Of a stretch of 64,000 nt of DNA, positions 24,410 through 38,722 are shown one piece after another. Origin of the DNA: Stenopsyche tienmushanensis (lineage: Eukaryota; Arthropoda; Insecta; Trichoptera; Stenopsychidae). A model generated the notes under the pieces. The model was given only the letters and a program-made list of their open reading frames with translations, was not told the DNA's origin and made no database searches. Numbering within the stretch: position 1 is the first letter of the stretch; each line of letters begins with the position of its first letter. The translations under genes and the position numbers were made by a program. The stretch spans positions 1,550,001-1,614,000 of the forward strand of contig WACJ01000041.1 of assembly GCA_008973525.1 (NCBI GenBank), read 5' to 3'.

Positions 24410-27400
24410 GTTTATCCATACAATAAATACAAACCCAGTCGATAATTTCTTTTTTATCTCCCTTGTTAATCCATATTTTTTTTATTACTCAGTTTGCCTT
24501 CATTCCCTAATTCATTGAAAATATTCCCCTTCGAGTATTAGAATTGATATTATAAATTTATAATGATAAAAAATAGTTTAAAGTATGCAATTAATTATCA
24601 ACGTGTGCCTGAAGCGTGTCTTAATAAGACCTGTTCGTAGATGGGTTGTTCTTAATATTTAATTTTTTGCCCAGTTCTTCTATTATATTTGCCAAAATAA
24701 TTTATAAAATGTCATTTCTGTCGACTATGATAATAATTAGAAGGGTGTTTGGATAGAGAGCTGATCGATCTAAGTAATTCGACTTGTTTTCTGGAGTAAA
24801 TACAGGTAATTCGCCCAAGGGAGAATGATGTATAAAAACACCCAAGAAATTGTCTCCAAGAACGAGGCATAAAAGTGTCAGATAATCCAAAATTACATAT
24901 GTAAATATTTAATGTAAGACAATGATGTTATATAAAACTAGTTGCGGGGAAAAAATTATAAATTACTTATAATCTTATTTTATTTTTATATTAAATTTTG
25001 CCATTGTTTAGCTTCCATTTGTCAAAATATTCCAAATTTAATTTACAAACAAATTTATTTCAGATTTTTTGCGTGGTGTTCATTTTTAAATACATATTGT
25101 ATAGTAAAAAGAATAAATATTCTCGGTGTATTATGATGTTTTTATGTTAATTTTTTTTAACGTATTTATGACATTTTTTGCCATCTAAATTGCGATTTTA
25201 TGGCGCAAATTCATCATATATTCGGAGAGAATGGCGAAAATCTGAGAATATAGGAATTAGTTCTTATTTTCATTTCCTCTCCTTAATCATCCCTATTCAC
25301 TTTGTAAAGGCGCAATATATTTCGGATGATGAAGTAAGGCTGTAGTATTTTTCTTCAATATAGAAACACAAAGAAGATGCTACAATATACGGTCGGCTGC
25401 GCACCCCTCTATGGTAACATTCAATTTAACGGATTAACCGGACGCAATATGTTACGAACATATATTTTTTATTAGAAAAACCGTTCGATTGACCGAAAAT
25501 TGTAGCGAAAAACTTTCGGCAAGTATTAGTAATAACGCTGGCAAAGGAAACAGCGCTTTTTTTACGATCCTGAAGGACTCAGCCGCGTCGATAAAAATAT
25601 TCAGAATTAACAACACGCGCGTTCACCGGCATGTCTTCTATATCATCCTGGATTACGATTCTTCTTCGGTGACAATTTGTAATTTAATACGACAACAATA
25701 TATCTAATGAAATTTGCTCGGATAACTTGAGGTGGTTCTAAAAAAAGAAATAAAACGGAGACGCGAAAGTACGGTGAGCCATCTTCAATTAATGTAATAA
25801 AATCTTCAATGACTTTTCGACTTTCTTTGAGCGAATGTTACTCACACTTTTTCTCTCCCTTTTTTCATCCAGCAGAGACGAAGGTTGAAAGAAAGCATCA
25901 ACGAAACGATTGCCTTACCAAAGTTTTCCTAAAAAACTTTCTTGTGGGGATACAAGAAAAACAACTTTGTAAGAGATAACTTTGAAAATATTACCGATAA
26001 GTCACATATTTTAACTGGGTTACGTTGTTTACAAAAAAATTCAACGCCAAAATAATATTCGTGTTTGACACTCACGTACATATTCAAATAAGCCAACACC
26101 GTATTTTATAAACTTTTATGGGACATATTATGCATATAACCCGTAGATTATATCCAAAGCGAGTTCGAAATTCCATCATATATATTTTAATAAGCTTTGA
26201 ATGGCGTCCATATGAAGTATTACGGTAATAAAACGCATAACTGACAAATTTATTCGGGTGGATCTACATAGCTGAAATGCAAAGTAAATATTTAAATATA
26301 CTATTTGAACGTTTGATCAAAAACATTTGTAAATGCAATCAAAATGTTACGTTAAAACTAATCATAATGTTGCACAAATAACATGAGTTCAAACTGATTG
26401 TTAATGCATTCAAAACAACCCAGTTTTTGAGCTAAAAGCTCTTAAAATTATAATTTATTCTGGACAGCTTTAAACGGGTTTAAATGCACAAAGCTCTTCA
26501 GATAATCAACAATTTCAAAAATTAAAGATGGTCTATTATTTTTTCATTGTCGCAATATTTGTATCCAACCTGGGTAAGAAACATGCATATTTGTTATTGT
26601 AATAAACCATATAAGATTATAAGTCATAACTTCGCTATATTTTATTCTCCTTTATCATGATCATCGGAACTATAAATATGTGAAAGCATTATTAACAAAA
26701 AATAACCATCGTCTCAATAATAGTCATGATTTAATAGCCAGATTTCGTTCTAGGAAAATATTTTATTTTATTTGGAGCTGCGAATGACCATAAGATAGGT
26801 AAGACCTACTCAGGTCAAAATTGGCTCCACAATGATCGGGAGTTTAAAGCATGCAACAGTGGTATGCTGCAGCTAAAAAATATGCGATATATACAAAGAA
26901 ACAGTAAGTGAATTTCGCTCGGAAGATGAGACCCTGAAAAATGAATCAAACACAGATCGCACTTCCGACTTTTATGAAGAAATTTTAAAGGTGCTATTGG
27001 AGCAAAGTCTACATCAACCAACAAAGGCTTTATCAGGGAAGTAGTCTGGTAGCCAGTAATAGTCGGTTTCAGTTAGTCATGAGTCAGTTTTGATATATAC
27101 TTCGAATAGTTCTCAGATAAGTTTTCCGTTAAGGGTCCGACCGATTGTCTTAGTCGCAGGATGGCTTGGTCTTCTTTCTAAATTGTAGGTTTTAGTTTTT
27201 AACAATTTTTGTCACATGCTACCTCATTTCTATGTGGTTCTTTCCAATAAACCGATAGTGGATGAACTCTGGACATCTGTCTGGAAGCGTCGGACTGGGT
27301 ATGTAATGGGGCTGCACCCGGCTGCTTTAGACTTAACAATTTCAGCGATTCTAAATGATGTTTTAAGCCATCCATATCAGACTCAAATGGACCAAATGTA

Positions 27401-29490
27401 AGACTCCCTAAATTAGTTTGGTATTGACATTAAATTCTGCTCACATTCATCGACTCTCTAAGTGAATATGTACTTGGCAAAACTTTGTAAACCATTAAAC
27501 GGTTACCATGTTTCCAACTTTACTTGTGCGAAACTACGTGCTGTGCCGTATTGGATACATTATAAAATTATAACCATGTGACAGAACTGAGAAATCTATG
27601 AATAATTATTACCGTGGATGAACAAGTTAAACCGAAGCTATGTTACGTATTAAATCTATACTCGAGGGCTTAATTTGCAAACTTTTTCCAATGGGCACAC
27701 CGAAAATTTTGATGAAATTACATATGAATAAGCAATGTAAGCTTTTTACTTTAATCTGATTCTCAAAAATGTGTCATAACAACATACATAAATTATTCAT
27801 CAATCAAATCACACGAGCGAAAGTTCCACGCCTTAAAATTCAATATGGCTGTTAAAAGATTCTCAGCAATACCGCTTATCTTAAAAAACGCTGTAAAAAT
27901 GCTAAAGCCAAAATCTAAAGTAAAATCCCTTATCAAAAATGCATCAATTCTTCGTATAAAGCCTTTCATCAAATATCCATTTTCTTTAGAGGGAGCGAAG
28001 CATTTTTACATTGAACCTGTCGCTGGTACTAGAAGTCACATGATAGATACATAAACAAGAGCGTTTTATATTCATTTTATGATATAAATCTAATGCTAAA
28101 TAGCAGCATGATTTATTTACATTTAGTCTCAAAATATATAAATTCACCCTTATACAGAATTTTAATAATATATTTAAAATATGTGCTTATAATAAAGGCG
28201 AACGTAACTATAAGGTCACAGAACATTTTTGCCTGTAGGCATTGTGTATAATTTTATTATTCGTATGGCTTTTGTAACTGCTTTATACAATACGATGCTC
28301 AAAATATTCATTTTTTAATCATATAAAGTCTTGAAATATTGCAAATATCTTATTGATATTTTAACGACAATAAACTAGATATTATTCATCACATAGGATG
28401 ATAACCATGAGGGAAAATATCGCACAAAATTAAATATCGAGATATAGTCTGACAGTATCCACTTATAGCGATTTAATAAAAGCAAACCTTCTTTATCAAA
28501 AAATCATAAATATTGTAAAGTAACATTTTTTCGTGGAAAAATACATTTTGGAAACGCGTCAACCATATCTACGGCATTTGGATAAGATCGTAGCTTCGAG
28601 AAAGGCTTTCGTTTATGTTATACGATTCATTTTTTGCCTTATCACATGCGCCATTTCAAGTCCAATTTTACTCTCAAAGAAAGCATATAAAAATTCATAC
28701 ACTCGCGATATAAAACCGCGATAGTAAAAATTTGCTTCATGCAATATGAAATCCATGCGCAATTTTTTTATATTTGTATTACTATTTAACGAATTTAAGG
28801 GATGTTTTAAAAATCAAGAGATCTCAGCTATAAACAAACATCATCCGAATAAATGTTTGAGCTATTCATGTAGATATAGTAAGTGAATAACGTGTAGAGC
28901 TTTTGCTTGGTTGTTTGGAGAGCTTTCGGTGAGGAGGTTTTCTATTACGTATTCTGACCGTATGTGTTTATTTTGGAGTTAACTTGTCTCGGCGATAAAT
29001 AACGCCATCTATATTCAGAAATCAGAAATTTCCACTGGCTGTGAAGCCTTCAAACTTTCAAACTTCCACCAGCGTGCCTTTCCAGCTTTTTTTTCAAATC
29101 CTGTTTGACATTCTGTTCGCGCTTTGTTGTAATGGAATATTCCAATACTGAATTGTGTAGATGTGTATGCATGAGGGTGGCTGACTGATTCTCATCTGCT
29201 TCCTCTCGTTTCATTTTTAAAATAAGTTGTCCTTTGCAAAAAGGATTTTTTAGGGATTATCTCCCTAAATAACGTCGAAATTTATTAATAGGGAAATTTA
29301 TATATTGATTTAAACACAAGTTAAAATTTTCAACCCTCGTCATATCGCCTTTATCAAATTGTTCAATACAAAGCTTAATTTTACATGCAAACATTTAATC
29401 GGCCCCAAATTCACATCAGTCATTGACATTTTTTTAATGCTCAAAACTTATTACATGAACAATTTATTAAGCGTACCATTCCAACAGTAA
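24410..29490. other. AT-rich DNA, nothing firm
   Basis: A long tract without a gene I can support. Two places deserve mention: a GC-richer patch at about 25,380-25,700 with an unrecognised 72-codon frame, and a possible signal-peptide exon at 26,528-26,573 (listed among the findings). Other open frames look random. Confidence 0.4.
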
Positions 29491-29496
29491 ATACTT

Positions 29497-30100
29497 GACA
29501 ACATGCTTAGTACGAGTACGAGAAAGTTGTTGAGCAAACCTCGACGGAGAAAGACCTATTCGGACAACCGAATGGACTACCAGACCCCGACGGAGAAGGA
29601 TCTCCTCGGATGACCAGCTCTTCGATCCCACGAGGGGGTCCTCTCTACGTTTCTGGACCCCGACAGGGGAGGATATTCGAGAAGATGACCCACTTCGAGC
29701 TTGAGAAGACGCTCTCACAAAGCGTCTACCCTCAGGTGGACCATCACCCGCTAGCTCTGTATCACGGACGTTCACTTGCTTGCCACTGGTTTTCCTACTG
29801 CAAGTTGATTGAATAAATATATTTTGCCAATTATTCGACATTTTATTATTCACGTGTAGCACCTACCTTATTTCGACCTCTATCATTGAGCTAACTAAAT
29901 CATAAGTGTGTTCCGTCGTTCATCGCAGCCGACTCGTGGATCGGGACCATTGTTACGGAATGCACCCCGATCGGTCTCAGAATCGATCACACGTCGCGCC
30001 GAGATGATCTCAATAACAGCGTGCGAACAACGCGACCTTCAAGTCGCAGCGACGAAGATAGCGACTCCCATAAGTCAGGCGGGGTCTCGTGTTCACTACA
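29497..30100 (+). mobile_element. GC-rich island, possibly a solo LTR
   Basis: This roughly 600-bp block is much richer in G+C and CpG than the flanks. It contains a polyadenylation signal (aataaa near 29,812) about halfway, begins TGACAACATG and ends near cactaca followed by atttg. This layout (TG..CA ends, an internal polyadenylation signal, an ACAATTTG junction) is what a retroviral-type long terminal repeat with the start of a primer-binding region could look like. No target duplication or internal gag/pol is present. Open frames exist on both strands (for example 29,862-29,467 minus) but match nothing I know. A non-coding or untranslated exon of a host gene is the alternative. Confidence 0.3.
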
Positions 30101-30520
30101 ATTTGTATATTAAAAATTCGTCTTAGACCTAGATAAAGCGATAAGTCTAGTGACGAACGTGTAACATGCTGCATGAATTATTTTTATTTTTATTTTTATA
30201 TGAATATAATGGTTTCCAAAATAATATAAATGGAAAATCGCTAAATAAATATTTAGATGATTTAAAGATTTCGTCGAAATAAATTCGTATGAAATTTTGC
30301 TTTTATTACTGCTCAAGCTATGACCTGAGCAAGTACTTGATTTTTAATTGCTAACTATTGCTCGAAATTGCAGCTCGAATAATTTTCTGACTAAATAAAT
30401 ATATTTCAAAAGTATTATAAATTTTTAATATTGAAATAACTTCCATAAATCAATTAAATAAGATTGTAGTAAATGTACATATCTATATAAAAATATGTAT
30501 TTATTTTCCATAATTCCCAA

Positions 30521-30577
30521 GAGGCCCATAGTTCTGTAGTGGACTGTCAGTGGCTGCACTATGATGATGATGATTTT
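30521..30577 (+). repeat. 3' tail of a non-LTR retroelement with (ATG)n end
   Basis: It reads ggcccatagttctgtagtgg, then actgtcagtggctgcacta, then a short run of tgatga. A very similar segment (gtccatagttatgcagtgg, actgttcatggctgcacta, then tgatga repeats) lies on the minus strand at about 54,665-54,612. Tails of this kind close many insect LINE elements. Only the last about 60 bp are recognisable here. Confidence 0.5.
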
Positions 30578-30579
30578 CC

Positions 30580-32840
30580 ATAAAATATATTAAAAATAAT
30601 ACAAAGCCATATTTTAGGAAGCTTTTATGTAGAAATACGAGTCCATATTTTTATAATTATATGGAAACATTCATACATAAGCTTTTTTGGATTTTAATAA
30701 ATAAATAGTACTATTTTGGATTACCATTTTTGTTTAAAACCATCCCAATTCGTATAGAGAACAAACAGATTATTAATGAATTCCCTACGATATTTATGAT
30801 TGTACTTCTCCTCAGTTTGTCAAGAAACTGATATTTGATAATTTCATAACCTTAGAACCAAAATAATATTTTCATTATTATGAAAGGTAGTAAAACCCAC
30901 GCAGATCTTATATTATACAACTTATGATCCATAATACGTTTTCACCGAAATAAAATATCTCAATGATTTCAAATATAGAATACGCAGAACAAGAAAATAA
31001 ATACCTATGATATATAATATTAAAATATTTCGAGATATATTCAATTGTAAATGCATAATAAAAAGCTTCAGATCATACTTTTATAAATATCATACATTGA
31101 AAATAAAATAGCAAATTAATCAAACCAAACACATTGAAATGAAACTCGATGCTCAAACAAATTTGAATCAAATACAAATACATTTTTGATCAAAGTTAGA
31201 ATGGATCGTTAAAATAATTTGGTCAATATATTTTGCTTAAGCTTTCCAAAATTTTATCGCCAATAATATTAAAATTTATTAATCTGTCAAGTAACGACTC
31301 TGGGATTTCGCCGTAAATGAGGCAAATGTTCATCCCCCTGCCCTTTCCGAACAGCGCCATATAATAAATTTTATTGCAAAAATAGCTTTGTGTCGTATTA
31401 CAGGCTCCCATATATTTACGACTCATGAATCTTAATAAATATTTATTATTCTTATATTTGTGACGATTTTATGCGACATATTTTACGATATCCACCCCCT
31501 GCAAGCGCGGAAGTCGGGGTCAATATTAATAAAACCGATGGTCATGAATTATGAAAAACATAATGTAGCAGCGCTTTCTTGTATGGAAAAGGGTTTTTTT
31601 CCTGCATCCAGCGTTTATCGTCGTCGATCCGATGTTTGTATGAGAGTTGGATACATAAATTGAGATATGGGGGTTTGTTGATCAAGATGGTTGTCGACCC
31701 ACTGCTCGATATGGGGTAGTAGATGAAGATTGACATATATATCTTCGGGCGTATTAACTATTCAAGTTTTCAAAAAAGGGGTTGCGTGCGAGAGATTTAA
31801 AACTATTGACATAAACATCCTGTCATATTCGATTTCCTTTCGACGCACTTTTTTATTCAGAGATTCTTAAAATATCACATATAAGGCTACATGGTTACAA
31901 ATATATATTATTCATGACCACAAACACGATGAGATGTTCAAAATATTGGAAGACGTTATAAGATTGATTTACCTCTTAAAATTTCATATCGGAATATCTC
32001 GTCAAGATGGAAGCTTAAAATTTGTTTACACATATTTTTCTTTACCTGAAATAGCTCGTTTTTACTATCCATTATTATATTTTCTTGCCATAAATCAATT
32101 TTTGCATCCACATTCATCATTTCTCAAAGTCTTCTGAAGTTTTGCCGTAGAAGTTGGTGTTTGTTATTTGTTGAAAGTATACATGCAAATAAAGTAGAAT
32201 AATTTACAGTTAACGTCTCTAATCTTAGAATATGAATGCATTTACTATTGCAAATTTATATTTAATTATTGAAAATGAAAGTTGACAGAAATGTATACAT
32301 TTGGTTATAGATTTCTATTTTGTTATATTAGTACACGAGCCACTGTTTGATTTTCATCAATTTTAGCTGTATATAATTTTAAAACAAACTATTTAAAACT
32401 ATTTTCCAAATTTGGCTCGTTAAAGAGTTATGGTATTTTAAAAAATCAAGTTTTTTGTCAAAATTCTATCAAGTCATCAGTGGTATTTATAGGGTTTAAA
32501 TTTTGTGAGTTCAAAAAAGTACAGAAACGAATTAGTAAAAAGTAGAAATTATATTTAGAAATCATTTTGAAACAGCGAGTGTCGATGAAAAAAATGTAGA
32601 CTCATTCGGGTCAAAATTTTGGCTTATTCAACTGTTTATTTTTTATACCAAAATGCCTATTAAAAAATGTTTAAAATAAACCATTAAAGACGATAAAAGC
32701 ATATTTTAAAAAAAGTATACTTGAGCAGCATGCTCCGCGTTTAAAACTAGATACAACGCTATCATTATGGTCAAAGGTGGTGAAGTAAAAAAATAATCTA
32801 GGGTTAGTAAAATATACATTTTAACCAATATTATGTTTTA
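30580..32840. other. AT-rich DNA, nothing recognised
   Basis: No supported feature. Open frames here are short and AT-driven. Confidence 0.45.
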
Positions 32841-32843
32841 CAG

Positions 32844-33250
32844 GAGTGGAGGCGCTCTCAGGGTAGAAATCCCGGGTGGTTCCTCGCTCTCACGCGATAT
32901 GGGGTCGTCGGATGGCCACGCTAACGCACGGGTCCGTTCTTCTTTCGAATCATGTATAGCCAGACGGATGGAATGACTTGAGACAAAAAATATTCTCTTT
33001 TCTGGATAGCTCTAGGCTTCTTTTCTATGCACGAGAGAGATCTGGCTGCGTGAAGGACGTCCTCTCGCACCCAAGGCCAACCGCCAACTCTTCTCAACTT
33101 CCGCCTCCTACGCATCACCACCCAACCGGCAACGATGCACTCGCAAGAAGCGATCGGTCGGTAATTCCAAACGTAATATGTCCAAAACGCCACTGAAGAT
33201 GGCGCTGTTAAAATAGCATATTGCGTCTGAAGAGAGACGGAAGATGTCAC
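32844..33250. other. GC-rich island of unknown nature
   Basis: A clear compositional island begins right after ttttacag, a good plus-strand splice acceptor (acag at about 32,840-32,843), and fades near 33,250 after gaagatggcgctgttaa. Frames are open on both strands (32,978-33,196 plus; 33,250-32,921 minus, the latter arginine-rich), as often happens in GC-rich DNA, and neither has a known motif. It could be a 5' untranslated exon, a promoter or a transposon fragment. Confidence 0.3.
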
Positions 33251-33259
33251 TGTTTATCT

Positions 33260-36200
33260 GGTGAATTAAATCTGCTCAGATTAACAGCTCTATTTCATAA
33301 GAAAAGTAAATCGCCCATGCTACAATTATAAAATATTTCTGTTCAAAAAAATCAATTATTTTATGTCATACTTTATAATGGATACATTGACATATATTTG
33401 ATTACGGATTTGTTATCCAAATTTTGTATGAATATAGAAGTTTTTCTACTAACGAAGGCAATCTGGCTCGAAATCCCGTATAAATACCCTTTGTCTGATT
33501 GCAGTTCAAAATTTGCTTCCATTGTTTGTGTCATTGTAGAAAATATGAAAAATATATACAGAACAGAATTTATATGGAATATTAATTCCATAGCTGTATA
33601 TTACTCGCTCGTTTTTATGTCGACAGAAATTTATGAAAATTTTAGAGTATAAAATGTAACATTTTTCATAAAAGTCGTCTCGACATAAATATGTAATGGC
33701 GATACTTTAACAAAAAGATAAAAGTACAAAAGCTCTGTAACTATAGCGACTCGTCTAGTGCTCTATTAAAGCTTTACGTTTATTTAAATCTCAATGACAT
33801 ACCGATTCCTTGAGTGATATTGTGAGAATCCACTTCTTAAAATATCATTAAGTTGGCCTATATTATAATATTTGTATCATTTGATAAGACGTAGAAAACC
33901 ATTCGATGGTTAATATGATTGGCATTAAATGAATACTAATACTTTAATGAGCTTTAAGTAAGCAATATTTAGATTTATTTAACAAGCGTTCCTACAGAAG
34001 CAAAATCAACAAACGAAATTTTAAACCAGATTTTAATGAAGCCAAAAGTATTTTCTATATTTATATTTATTTATTTTTAAAAGTTTGACAAGTACATCAT
34101 CTCTTTCTTGGCACATGAACAATACGAATGGTAAGGCCTAACAAGTATCGAGAGAACAGTCGGCCTATTGTCATCTCCTGAGTACATCTGCTTCGTCAGT
34201 TTTTTTTTCCTCCAACATCCACGCACGTTTCGAAAACGTTTGCCAACGTCATCACAGCCTCGAGTGAAAAAAATCAATTTATATTTCCAATCCCATGGTA
34301 CACGTGACGTAGTGCTTCCATTGTCTTGTCGCAAAATGTCTCCACTCTATAATTCATACTCGCGCGATGTCACCCCATGTATGCTCGGCGCTTTGTTCTT
34401 CTGCGGTGATAAAACGAGGCACTGAGCTTACACGTTTTGCTCAAAAATCCGTCATATCGCTGAAAAATGAGATAAATTTGTCATGTTCGTCACTTATTTA
34501 CTCGCACCAGATCATTGAGTAACGGGTGTGTTTTTGTCTTCCTTCGCTCTCTGCTTTTGTACGCAGAGCGACACACAAATGACCCATTTAAAATTTCATG
34601 CTTTCGTACCAAAAAAAGAAGATCAATCGAGACCATATAATATAATCATATTTCATATGTAAAATAATAGTTGCGAATGAAGTGATGTGTTTGGAACATT
34701 GGCATGAAAATTTATATCAACTGAAAAAGCAATAGTTTCACTAAAAAAATATTGATAACGCACTACGAAAAGGTGTTTCCATAGTTCATCGGGATCTAGA
34801 TAATGGTACAAAGCGCTCCGGGCTCTGAGTAGCTCTCGGTGCAGTCTCCGCAGCGGAACAGCGCGATAATCGGGGATTGTCGCAATGACGAAGGCAACGA
34901 AGAGAGTATCCCCGCTATGGTACAAATGTATTCTTAATACTTTTGATGTTGAACGATTTGATTTTTTTAAATTGAATGAAACCGAGCAAATTTTTTCCGA
35001 TTTAAAGCGAGTGCTTAAAAGTTGATTTATAGATAAATTTAAACAAACAAAGATGATTTATAAAGAGTTCTGATCATAAGCATTAGTGGAGTATAATTTA
35101 ATATAGTTTTCCATGTACCAAATTTACTTGTTTATCATAAAATCAACGATTGGACTTAATATTACGTATGCACTACACCATTCTATTTTCAAAATCGATT
35201 TTATAAAGATTATTTTATAAATATTGAATACAATTTGAGAATTAGATATGGACATCAAAATCACATAAAAAAGATATATTTCATACAAAATTATAAATTG
35301 TATGTATTTGTAAGTATTTTAAAAACGTATCATATTCTAAATGCACACTTTTTTGCGCGGTAGATGCGTTCTGCGAAATATCGCACAAAAAAAAGCTATG
35401 ACTTACATAGAAAAAGTAAAGATGTGCTTCATGAACTTGAAAAACCGCATAACTTGAAACAGTTATTTAAAATATACCTAAAATCGCACAAAAAAAATTA
35501 ATAATAAATCAGAAAAACAAAAAGGCAATTAAAAAATAGACTTTTGGTAACATTTTAAGGATGTCTCGCATTATTAGTAAAATTTTAAGGATATCTGGTA
35601 TCTGGGATCTCTAATGCCAGATATCTACTAATAGTTATCTCTAAAGAAATAATTATTATTTTAATTACAAATTATCATCGCTGTATGTTAATTTTCATTG
35701 CGATTTTCGATATGACTCAATATCGCTTTCTTCTTGGGAAGAAATAGAATGTGCATTGTAAATGCTATCATTGTTTTATGTATATTTTCTCTTTCTAACA
35801 ATATAGCTCTTAATTAGTAAAAATGTCAAAATATTTTCACAAAATGGCGACTATTTAAAAAAAAAAATTATCGTCATTTTTAGGCCTTATTTTGTCAAAG
35901 TTTTATTTTTTAACTTTACTTTTTAAAATAGTTAAAAATTACATTTCGACATATATTTGGTAGGAACAATAGAAGATTTTATAGAAAAAGTTTTTTATTT
36001 AATGCATAGTGAATCAGTTCATTAAAACTAGAGATATCATGTCAACCGTGTTGAAAAAAGTATTTTCGAAAAAAACGTGTTCAAACTAAAATAGCTATAA
36101 CTCCGTAAGTAATTCGATTTGTTCATATTTCTAGAAAACAAGGGTATGGTCGTCCAAAATTATAATTTTTCCCCAAATTTCGGTTAGTGTTTTCTATTTT

Positions 36201-38150
36201 ATTCAAAATATCTCTATACGTACTCTTTATGAAATAAAAAACTGAAAAAGACGTTTGAGTGTATATAACATGTAAAATGAAGGTAAATATAAAATAAGAT
36301 GAACTTATTGAGTTGTGTGTTAAATTCACAATTCACTTATAAATCCTCTATTATCCAAAAATAAATAATCAAATATTTTTGATCGTTCATGTGATAGGGA
36401 ATAATCATATAATAATCGTTAATTCTTAGGAAATCCTATGGAGATCATGGATACATGGGTAAGGAGAATAACAAAAATCTTGTTATATTAATTTGATTTA
36501 ATTTATTTAATGTTTGTTTAATGTTTTGTTTCATTATTGTGAGACAAATTTGAAAGTTCAAATTATTTTGGAGAAAAGCTCTTTTATGATACGGTCACAT
36601 TTCTGAAGGAAACTCTGGATTTTTTTTCTTTTTTGATTAAAAATCAAATTAAACGATTTTTGTCAAATTCAGTGTTTCTAGTAAGGATTTGCTATTTTTA
36701 AAGAGAGATATATTTTTAATCGAAAGTGTATTTTTTATAGAGAAATAAGCCTCGAAGGGGAAATCGTAAATTGGCAAAATTATTTTACACAAAAAGAATT
36801 TTTCGCGGTGGGATCGCAATATTAGTTATATTTCCCGAAATGCGACTCAAATGGAAATGGATTATTATTTTTTGTACTACAAATAACAAACCAATTTAAG
36901 GATAAGATTCTGAAGAGGAAAACTCGCTTTTAAAATCCGTCCATTTTAGAGGGATAAATATTTTTTGTCCGTTTAATGGATTTCCTTACCCATCACACTC
37001 AATACCAATAAAACTCATATACATCGGAAAAAAAGCAAACAATATCAATTGATATAGTTTTTATTCGATGATTTCATACATTTTTGTTGCTCGAATCGAG
37101 TATAATCAACTATCGACCCGTTCTTAATTAATAATATATTTATATTGAGAGCTTTTCTTTGATAAAATTCGTTCTCAAAAGCTTACATAAAGCCTCATCA
37201 ATTACGAGAAACCTGACGTAATCAATATTTAGAAAGAAGCACTCATCATGTATTCTTGTAATATTTTCTCAATATCATGGCAGAAACGGGTAGAGATTGG
37301 TCATGTTCTTCCAAATAAACAGTATGTTTAGTCTTTCATGAATACACGCAAAACTTATTTTGCCAAGATTGAATCTTTTGAAACATCTCCCCTATTGTCT
37401 ATGGCTTAAAACATGTTAAACCAATTTTATCACATAACGAAAGCCTTCATTCACTTGCTTATTATACTAGGGATTTTTACTACGATTATATTCCATAGAA
37501 AAAGACTAGTTTATGCGGCGTACATAAAGTTGAATAAATCATCCCTTTATATAAAGAACCAAAAGCCTTAAAATTCTACAATCTGTTATTTCATTATTTT
37601 CATTCAAATGGGTCTTATTATCTACCTTTGTATTCAACGACAACGACAGAAAGTATAATAAAATATCATTTTTTTCTCATTTGGTTATCTATGCATAACG
37701 ACTTCATGTATAATTTAACAGAACTTTTAATGACTTAAGATAAAAGGATATCTATATTTACAAATAATGAAACATATAAAGTTTGTTTTGCTTTTAAGCT
37801 TTTAAAGACATGCAATCTTCCGACATTGTGCTTTCTGAAGGCTTAAAATTAATACGAACCGTTTTCGACGACGATCACTTTAATATTTAATATATGATAA
37901 AAGATATAGCTTTTAAAGGATTATTGATTATTGTCAATCAAGATATCCTCTATACTTTGTGGAATTTAATCCAAATATCTAAATGTAGTTTATTTGTCTT
38001 CTAATACTACAAGCACTTTGAAAAACAAGCCGATGGATCAATGGTATGTTGTTAACTTCTTCTTTGGAGACTGAAGCCAAGACTTGATAGGAACCAATTA
38101 TGAGCAAAATATGGAAAAAAAATGAAATGGACTAAATAAACAAGTTCCAA
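33260..38150. other. AT-rich DNA, nothing firm
   Basis: Two GC-richer patches (about 34,100-34,440 and 34,780-34,925) contain unrecognised frames. In the second, a minus-strand frame reads AVPLRRLHRELLRARSALY, without family match. The remainder is AT-rich and featureless. Confidence 0.4.
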
Positions 38151-38163
38151 ACACTACCCAATA

Positions 38164-38278
38164 TATAGGGTGTTTTGCCCATGGGTCAAAAAAATTTTTT
38201 TTGAACGTTGTAAAGAGTTTGCCCTCCTTAAACTCCAAAAAATAATGTTCGGTCCATGTTAACAAAACAGCTTGTATA
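38164..38278. mobile_element. Short inverted-repeat element (copy 2 of 3)
   Basis: The left end tatagggtgttttgcccatg and the reverse complement of the right end, tatacaagctgttttgttaacatgg, are imperfect inverted repeats enclosing about 115 bp. The left end is nearly the same as the ends at about 21,003 and 52,657 on the minus strand. It is too short to encode anything, so it is probably a miniature or internally deleted DNA transposon. Confidence 0.4.
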
Positions 38279-38722
38279 TCTTTTAAATTCATAACTGTAA
38301 GTATTAGCCAAATAAATGATGGAATTTAACAATTTGCAAATATGTATTCAGACACCAATTGATTTTGGAAGTTAGTTATCTCAGCAAGCAAACCTGCTTT
38401 CTGTCAAAACTAATCTGGGCATATTTATAAGAAAAACAACCACCAATCAATCACTGAAAATCTCAGGAAATAGATATCAATAGCATAGAAAAATACTCCA
38501 GAATAATTGCTATAAATATATTATAAATGTAATTATTATCTACTTCTATGGAATTTTAACTATTACCATTTCGACAAATGTAGATCTACCTAAATTGGGA
38601 GATTAGAGGTATTAATATTTTCAATCGCTCATCATCTTGATTCAAATTATATCCGACTACTTTTCTCTAAAAGCTTGAATACTGAGATCATTAATAAAAT
38701 CAAACAGGGTTACACAACACAT

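Noticed and set aside
29467..29862. 131-codon minus-strand open frame as a gene
   Set aside because: Frames are open on both strands because the block is GC-rich. No motif, splice structure or start context supports a protein.
32921..33250. 109-codon minus-strand open frame as a gene
   Set aside because: Arginine-rich translation without any family feature; explained by base composition.
34653..34925. 90-codon minus-strand frame as an exon
   Set aside because: The GC-rich part reads VPLRRLHRELLRAR.. but has no paired splice sites or family match, and the frame runs on into AT-rich noise.
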